A program made the translations under genes and the position numbers. Below the pieces are notes generated by a model. The model worked only from the letters and a program-made list of their open reading frames with translations, had not been told where the DNA came from and ran no database searches. From Tritrichomonas musculus (Eukaryota > Parabasalia > Tritrichomonadida > Tritrichomonadidae): DNA of 64,000 nucleotides. The stretch covers positions 1,443,001 through 1,507,000 of the forward strand of contig JAPFFF010000020.1 in NCBI GenBank assembly GCA_039105265.1, read 5' to 3'. Each line of letters starts with the position of its first letter. Position 1 is the first letter of the stretch. Shown piece by piece: positions 57,652 to 64,000 of the stretch.

Positions 57652-59773
57652 ATGGAACAAGTAATTGATAAACAAAAGTATATCTTACAAAGATTTAAAA
57701 GTATTCCAATAAGGATCAATACCTATATTGGTAAATCAGAGGTTATTCCATTTGACAATGTCATATCTTTTAATCTTACTCAAGATTCAACAAACTATGA
57801 ATCCAACGCATTGAATTTTTGTCTTGATGAGATGAACAACACATTACTAGATAATGAATTTATAATTTGTAATTTTATTCAATTAAATAACTTAACAATT
57901 TATATTTTCCTGACGAATGAAAAAATATTCATTATAAATTCCATTTATTTTTCTCAATTAAAATTATTTTTAGATAAAATGATTGATAAAAACAAAATTT
58001 TTTTTGTCTCATCAAAATGCCAAGAAAAAAATTTTTGTTTTTATCAATCATTTTTTTTATTTTCAAAAAGATTTTCCAAATCATGCAAAATTCAAAGTAC
58101 AAAGCAAACAAAGCATTCAAAATTTTAACATAGAAATCAATAATTTTTATAAACACTATTCAAAATCGTACTGGAATGATTTTGATTTAAAATTTCTAAA
58201 ACCGATTTTTGGCTACGTTTTACAAAAAGCATATGACAAAAGCAGCCATCGAAGAGAAAACTTATTGAATAGTAAATTAAATGATTTTATATCTTTAAGA
58301 GACATCTGTCAAAATGTTTATTTACGCTACAATAAAATTGACCATAAAATTTACATTTTAAAACTGTTTTGTCAATCACCACAAATGTTTTTATATGAAA
58401 AGACAAGTTATGAATTAAGATGTCAATTTGGCTATCAAGTACTATATGTTAGCAGCAGATCAAAATTGTCAATTTGGCTATCAAGTACTATATGTTAGCA
58501 GCAGATCAAAATTGCTCTGAATCACAATTGAAACTCGGCATAATATATTATTCTGGTACTGGTGTTCAAAAAGATGAAGAAAAAGGACTTTATTATTTAA
58601 ATCTTTCTGTATCTCAAAACAACGAAAAAGCAATCTCTTTCATGAAAAAAATTGAAGAAATTAATATTTTTTCTAGTAGTATTAAAAGAAAGAAGTTAGA
58701 TAGTAATTACAGTTTTCTGGATAATTCAAGAAATATTCAATTCGTAATAAATCATGCTAAAAAAGGAGAAACAACTGCTCAATATGTCCTTGGTCGTTAT
58801 TATCTTTCAAAAGATATAAAAAAATAAATTGATTTTCTCACTCGTTCGGCCAAGCAACAACCAGCTGCTGCACATGATCTCGACATATTATATCTTCAAG
58901 GAACACACGTAAAACAAGACATTAACAAGTCTATTTATTATTTTACAAAATCGGCAGACTTATGAAACGACAAAGCACTAATTTACTTTAAATCTGCTTA
59001 CATTAAGCATTATATTCCAAAAGCAATCCATTACTTGAAAATGCTGCCTAACGATGATCCTGAAGCACAATTAATACTTGGAGAAATATATTTAGACACA
59101 GGAAGTGGGTTTTATGATATTGAAAAAGCAATTAGTTGCATTGAATTTGCAGTTAATCAAAACAATAGAGAAGCTCAATACATTATTGAAAAATTATATA
59201 CAGAAGGTGAATTACCTAAGTATAACATTGATAAAGCCATTTATTATTTGAAAAGAGCAGCTTCTCACGGATTCATTCCAGCAAAAACATTGCTAGGACA
59301 AATATATTCTGATAATAAGTTTGTTTCATCAAATCCTAAGTTATCAATTGATAATTATAGAATGACAGCCAACTACAATGATGCTAATGCTCAATACCAA
59401 CTTGGCATTATTTATTTGAAAGGAGAAATAGTGCCTCTTGATATGGAGAAGGCACTTTATTATTTAGAAATGGCTTCTAAAAATGGCATTGTTAAATGTA
59501 GTTTTTTAATTGGATATTTATATGATACAAAAGAGTTCATTCCTAGAAATATTGAAAAAGCTATTCACTTTTATATTGAAGCTTCTAATACTGATTATCA
59601 TGCAGCTACAAATCTTGGAGTTATTTATAAAAAAAGGTGAAGGAGTTGAAAAAAATATTCCAAAAGCCATTTATTTCTTTGTGAAAGCAATCCGAAATGG
59701 GAATTGTATGCTTGCCATGTTTAATCTTGGAAGAATTTATTATTATGCAATTATTGTTATACTGATTATGTAG
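57652..59773 (+). pseudogene. Sel1-repeat protein, broken in several places
   Basis: The ATG at 57652 starts a non-repeat N-terminal region (MEQVIDKQKYILQRFKSIPI). A frameshift near 58010-58070 moves to the frame with NFNIEINNFYKHYSKSYWND, and another at the 46-bp duplication (58421-58512) moves to Sel1 units: AIKYYMLAADQNCSES, KLGIIYYSGTGVQKDEEKGL, YVLGRYYLSKD. In-frame stops follow near 58825 and 58963. Units then continue (LILGEIYLDTG, AQYQLGIIYLKGEIVPL) until a last frame change at an A-run near 59630. Sel1 proteins are helical adaptors, often in ubiquitin or secretory pathways. Several independent breaks argue for a pseudogene, although A-run errors may add some. Confidence 0.7.
58421..58512 (+). 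repeat. Perfect 46-bp tandem duplication
   Basis: 58421-58466 and 58467-58512 are identical (TGTCAATTTGGCTATCAAGT and onwards). 46 is not a multiple of three, so the duplication shifts the Sel1 frame. It is either a recent slippage event or an assembly artefact. Confidence 0.9.
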
Positions 59774-60362
59774 GTACACCTATTTTTTTTTCTGACATTT
59801 CATGTAAAAATACAGAAATCATATTTTTGAAATACATTTTAGTAATAACTCGATGCAAAGCGAAGCTAATAAAAATATAACAATTGATATATATCAAGAT
59901 TCTTGCCATATATATTCTTATAATACTAAAAATTTTGAAACGTTTTTACATATACGTCTGGAGACTCGTTTTGAAAATCACAACTTTTTGAAAGACACTC
60001 CACCGCGATTTCGCTTAAAATCTGAAATCATTAATAACTATCTATGGTGAGTATATATTTTTAATTTCGAAGAATATCGACATATCTCGAGAGTTTCCTA
60101 TGTTCTAGGATTTTTGATGAATGAATAGTATATTTATCTAATATTGATTTTCTGAATAAATCATATCTGCGATTTTTTTGCTTTTTACTTCTTTATTTTT
60201 TAAGAAAATTCATCATTTACCGCAATACCTTTATTAATTTGAAAAAACTCATGAAATATATTGAATAAAATAAAAAAAAATTATTGATACAATAATATTT
60301 ATTAATAGGAAAGTTCACAAACAATTAATTTGTTTGCGACATTTGAACGTTTAACATTTTTT
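59774..60362. other. Spacer with a short ORF
   Basis: A 65-aa + ORF at 59853-60050 (MQSEANKNITIDIYQDSCHI...) has no recognisable family and may be chance or debris. The rest is AT-rich, covering the 3' ends of the Sel1 gene and the convergent gene at 60363. Confidence 0.3.
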
Positions 60363-61892
60363 TTAGACTGTCTCATATTCGTATTCATATTCATATTCAC
60401 ATTCTTCGTCAACATGATCAGAAAAGTAAGACGAAACCACATCGATAATAGTTTTAGCCTGATTAAAATCGACGAATTTTACTTGATTAATTAAATTAAA
60501 GCTTTTTCGAATGTGCGGAAAGCACCAACTTTCTCTGATAATAAATTTTTTATATTCAGGCTTAAAACGAATGTTTTCGTCAGCTTGAATGATTGCAGCT
60601 GCCACCTGAAAATTTTTGCCGAGCACATGAAGGCATGCGTAATAAATATAGCGAAGAGCTTTATCAATATTTTCAGAAAAAGTTGAATATGCAAGTCTAT
60701 AAACGCTTGCCTGACTAAATTTAATCTGATAATCAAATCTTGTTATCCAGCTGATGAGGCATTGAGTAGCTGCAGCTGCCACGAAAGGATTTGAATCCTT
60801 GATCAAATCTGTCACCAAATTCTGGGACTCAAAAGTGACTCTTTCTGGATTTGAAAGCGACAGGATATACAAACGAATGAAAAAGTAAGGGTCTCTTGTT
60901 GATTCGCAATCAGAAGATTCCACAAAAACAACTTTCGATGTGTCCTCAATTGAGTTACATGCTTCACGAACAATGTTTTGCGGAATATCGAAATTTTGCG
61001 GATCTTTTCTAGAGATCCAAAAAATGTCAGACATTTTCTCAGGAGGTTTCGAACTTGCGAGCATTTTTATCATTGTTTCAGATAACCAGATCTCATTGAA
61101 GAAGTTGGAAATCATTTCCAAATCAGAGATTGTGTACTCGTTTTGTGATTCAAGAAGCCACACTTGAAAGTCATCAGAAGGAAATGAATTCTTGATGTCT
61201 TTGCTTGCCATCATCAAATCAAGAACAGCGGAAAGTGGAAGCTTCTTCATAATGGGAATGAAAATGGGCTCAAGTGACTTCAATATGTTCGGATGTGATA
61301 CAGAAAGAAGATGCAAAAGCTTTGCTGAACGCTGGTCTTTGGTATCAATCACCATTTGAATAAAATTCATAAAAGTACATTTCCGAATATCTTTTTTACT
61401 ATGAAGCCATTCAGTAAATGAAACCGGTTCGTATTTGTAAACACCTTCAATTATGCCGAGAACGCGTTCGTCCGCTTTTTTGGTCAATTGGAATAAATTA
61501 TCGTAAAAAGCGTTTTCTTTAATTAAATAGTCATATGGAAAGCATTCTTGATTTTTCTTTTTAAGCGCTTTTTCATCTGACTTCTTTTTTGTGGCGTCTG
61601 TACTGTTTTTTGATTCTTCTTGCATTTTTTGATTAAAGATATTATATCGTTCAACCATCGTAAATATTAAATCAATAACTGAGTTCGAGGGTTCATCATC
61701 AGAATTTGAGGAAAGTAATAAATCTATTAATTTCCTTGCATGGCGATATAATATGATAAATGTATAATCTGGAGTATAATTAATGAATTCTTTGATTAAT
61801 TTAACCTGGTCACCAACATTATTGGCTTTTTTGAACTTATCCATAGCATTCGAAAGATTCTTTTCATTTTGATTCTTCGCTTTCCAAAACAT
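60363..61892 (-). CDS. Unrecognised 509-aa alpha-helical (armadillo-like) protein
   Basis: From the ATG at 61892 (MFWKAKNQNEKNLSNAMDKF). It is almost wholly helical with solenoid-like spacing (FINYTPDYTFIILYRHARKL, LMMASKDIKNSFPS, NPFVAAAATQCLISWITRF), a Lys-rich insertion near 100-115, and a C-terminal EYEYEYEYE tail much like the acidic tyrosine tails of the two ubiquitin-like giants. No domain was identified. AAACGTTCAAAA lies about 20 bp upstream, similar to the gene at 26068. The frame is long, intact and well composed, so the gene is real. A helical adaptor or scaffold is the best guess. Confidence 0.75.
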   Translation of the reverse strand: MFWKAKNQNEKNLSNAMDKFKKANNVGDQVKLIKEFINYTPDYTFIILYRHARKLIDLLLSSNSDDEPSNSVIDLIFTMVERYNIFNQKMQEESKNSTDATKKKSDEKALKKKNQECFPYDYLIKENAFYDNLFQLTKKADERVLGIIEGVYKYEPVSFTEWLHSKKDIRKCTFMNFIQMVIDTKDQRSAKLLHLLSVSHPNILKSLEPIFIPIMKKLPLSAVLDLMMASKDIKNSFPSDDFQVWLLESQNEYTISDLEMISNFFNEIWLSETMIKMLASSKPPEKMSDIFWISRKDPQNFDIPQNIVREACNSIEDTSKVVFVESSDCESTRDPYFFIRLYILSLSNPERVTFESQNLVTDLIKDSNPFVAAAATQCLISWITRFDYQIKFSQASVYRLAYSTFSENIDKALRYIYYACLHVLGKNFQVAAAIIQADENIRFKPEYKKFIIRESWCFPHIRKSFNLINQVKFVDFNQAKTIIDVVSSYFSDHVDEECEYEYEYEYETV

Positions 61893-62439
61893 TTTGTAAA
61901 AATTTTGAACGTTTATTTTATTGTATTTTTATTAAAAAAAGCATAAAAATGATATATATTGATTTATAAAAATATATGAAATATATAAAAACTAAATTTA
62001 GGATAACTTTTATAATTAATGAATTTTTCTTTGAGAAAATTATATATTAAATATTGTTAGCTTTTAAGTTTTTTATTCAAAAAGTTGTTTTGAAAATTTT
62101 AATTCAAACAAATTTATTTCGTTTTTCAATTAAAAATGAAAAATACAAAAATTCTTTTTATCTTTAAATTAAAACAAATCTCAGATTAAAAGTCCTTTGT
62201 TCTAAATGCTTGAACTACAGAATCTTACATTTATTTTATAATATAATTATTTTACTTTTTATATTTTTATAATATTATCATCTTTCATTACTTTGTTAAT
62301 CATTCATTTAAGATGAATATTATTCTTTTGATAGTTAAAAAATTTAATGGGCAATTCGCAATTTTGTTTACATATTTTTCGAACAAATCAAGTTCCTGGT
62401 CTTTTCTCGATAAAATTGAAGGATCTATAGAAGCAAGTT
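61893..62439. other. Promoter side of the 509-aa gene and spacer
   Basis: AT-rich; no gene. The AACGTTC motif lies at about 61908-61914 (minus strand). Confidence 0.35.
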
Positions 62440-63250
62440 CTTATAAGTTAATTTGTATTTGACTTAAAATTTCTTCAAATGAAGGATGATTTGATGGTTC
62501 ATTTGGCATGCACTTTTCTATTAATCTAATGCAAAATTCATGAATCGAGTCGGATGGGGGAAGAAAGTTTTGTCTTTCAAGCTCAGTTTCGGAAAGCTGC
62601 CTGCGATCATTACGTGCAAAACTACTCTGAAAGAATAAAGGCCAATTTTTTTTCGTTATTTTCTTCTAATGCCATCTCTGGCGACATGTATTGAAAAGAA
62701 CCAACGCCTTTTGCCAGCGATTCGTCAAATGCCCAACTCTTCTTTGATTGATGTCAAGCTGAAATCTACGAGCTTTGTTTCGAAAAATGAGTTCAGCAAA
62801 ATGCTTTCCATTTTAAGATTACTATGCATCATATTTTGTTTGTGAATGAATTTCATTGCATGGACAACATCAATAAAGATTCGAACTTTTAAAGTGTCAT
62901 CGATTCTCATTTGCAAAAGCGTTGGCAAGATTGCGTGTTTCAAACTCAAAAAAATTGCAATCGTTGTCACTTTTTCAAGTTTGTCTTCATCGTTGATCAC
63001 TTCGATTTCCTAGGCTGTGTTGATGCAGATAGCTTTTCAGATGCAAGGATGTTGTGCATTATATAGAATTCTTTCAAAGCATTTTGAGTGTCTTTGATCG
63101 TAGTCTGCTCTTTCGTGTACTTCAAAACTTTTTTCAACAAGATTAAAGTTGAGTATGCTTCTTGTTTTTTTTTTGGTATTTTGGACTCAAATACTCTATA
63201 GCAAAATCCTACCTGACAATGCTTGGAAATTTTTACAGTTAGCTTTTAAA
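62440..63250 (-). pseudogene. Protein kinase (TKL-like) remnant
   Basis: From 63000 one frame reads a helix C / beta 4 region (INDEDKLEKVTTIAIFLSLK), skips most of the hinge, then RIDDTLKVRIFIDVVHAMKF, IHKQNMMHSNLKMESILL and KLVDFSLT. The catalytic HRD is HSN and DFG is DFS, so the site is dead. Beyond a stop, other frames give a GVGSFQYMSPEMA activation end and a C-lobe close (CMPNEPSNHPSFEEILSQIQ). The family has many copies in trichomonads. Confidence 0.65.
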
Positions 63251-63697
63251 TTTCTTTTGTGTATATTTTTTTGCTGACTGATTTCATTGTAGTTATTTAG
63301 TTGTTGTGATTTTGAAGAAGTTTTTTTTCCCAATGATCAATTTGAATTGATAAGTATTTCAAATATTATATTAATTTATTGGGACTTTTTAATAAAAAAA
63401 ACATTAAACAATCATATACAATATAGAAATAATTCATTATAACCTTGTTAACATGGTAGGTGCTAATTGATTTTTCCTTTGAATATATCAGATAATTATA
63501 AATATTCACAAAGCATTGACTAAATAAAGCAATTGCTTTAGATTTGAAATAATAATTTTTTTTTTTTATAATTAACCTCTATTGATTTACGAGAAAAAGT
63601 TTTTCAAAATATTTTACATCTCTTAAAAAGTTTTCTGTAATTTATTGAAAAATTCTATAAAAGCGAAGGGGGCATTTTATAAAACTCAAAAACATTG
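63251..63697. other. Intergenic region between two kinase copies
   Basis: AT-rich; no gene or repeat seen. Confidence 0.35.
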
Positions 63698-64000
63698 ATG
63701 AGTGAAAATACATTTGATCTTAATAAATTCGAACTTTTGGAAAAGATTGGAAGTGGATCATTTGGAGATGTTTATAAGGCCAAAGAAAAAAGAACAGGAA
63801 AAATATATGCTGCCAAAATATCAAAGGTGACCAATCAATAGATCAAAAGGATACTCCCCGATCAGTTATTAGAAATCTCGTACGAGAAGTAAACATTTTA
63901 TCAAAATTAAATCACCCTTCAATTCTTAGTTTTGTTTGTTTCAGCCTTAAAAATTTTAATGATGAGCCATATCCTGTAATAATTACTGACTATCTTCCAA
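63698..64000 (+). pseudogene. Protein kinase N-terminal lobe, frameshifted, runs off the window
   Basis: The ATG at 63698 gives FELLEKIGSGSFGDVYKAKE and IYAAKISK, then a stop at 63839-63841. Shifting frame near 63820 restores the helix C region (VIRNLVREVNILSKLNHPSI) and PVIITDYLP to the window edge. One missing base explains it, so it may be a true frameshift or a sequencing error in an otherwise good kinase. The catalytic loop lies outside the window. Confidence 0.6.

Overview
The window looks like nuclear DNA of a trichomonad parabasalid, most likely a Tritrichomonas or Trichomonas species. I infer this from the very AT-rich, intron-poor genes, the gene families present (kinases, DUF3447-type ankyrin, Sel1, GH32, polo kinase, ubiquitin-like giants), initiator-like TCATTTT/TCATTTC sites upstream of several start codons, and a mariner and a Maverick/Polinton of the kind known from trichomonads. 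The N-terminal style of the ankyrin pseudogene and the GH32 expansion make me lean towards Tritrichomonas, but I cannot prove the species.

Layout. 1-5.2 kb: kinase debris, a 240-bp TTAA-flanked MITE and AT-rich spacer. 5.2-6.9 kb: an intact polo-like kinase. 7.2-10.4 kb: a tandem U-box mini-gene, then a dead kinase and a dead ankyrin gene. 10.6-21.9 kb: four GH32 fructosidase genes in two head-to-head pairs (-,+,-,+). All four have a signal-peptide-like N-terminus and a complete NDPNG / RDP / EC active site. One carries a long C-terminal stalk, a membrane anchor and an acidic tail. Their catalytic cores are almost identical while the ends differ, which suggests gene conversion. 22.5-30.3 kb: two tandem ~1200-aa proteins with ubiquitin-like folds at both ends.

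31.2-50.5 kb is a nest of mobile DNA. A 16.9-kb Maverick/Polinton (32017-48896; 318/319-bp terminal inverted repeats; 5-bp target duplication ACCAA) sits inside a mariner transposase gene (31183-49279; 26-bp TIRs; TA duplication). The right edge of that mariner in turn cuts a fragment of the fibre gene of an older Maverick (49280-50543). The Maverick encodes protein-primed DNA polymerase B, a KilA-N protein, small regulators, a probable double-jelly-roll capsid protein, a probable minor capsid protein, a packaging ATPase, an integrase, an HNH endonuclease and a 1039-aa fibre with phage-tail-fibre-like repeats. Polymerase, a small coiled-coil protein and KilA-N run on +; integrase, ATPase and virion-type genes run on -. 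It reads as an integrated, virus-like, self-synthesising element, probably a recent arrival because its two TIRs differ by a single visible indel.

50.6-64 kb: gene-poor DNA with an MTA/SAH nucleosidase that has gained a membrane anchor, decayed transposases, a broken Sel1-repeat gene, an unrecognised alpha-helical 509-aa protein and two broken kinases at the right edge. Several pseudogenes break at A-runs, so some frameshifts could be assembly errors; most also carry in-frame stops or deletions that make true decay likely.
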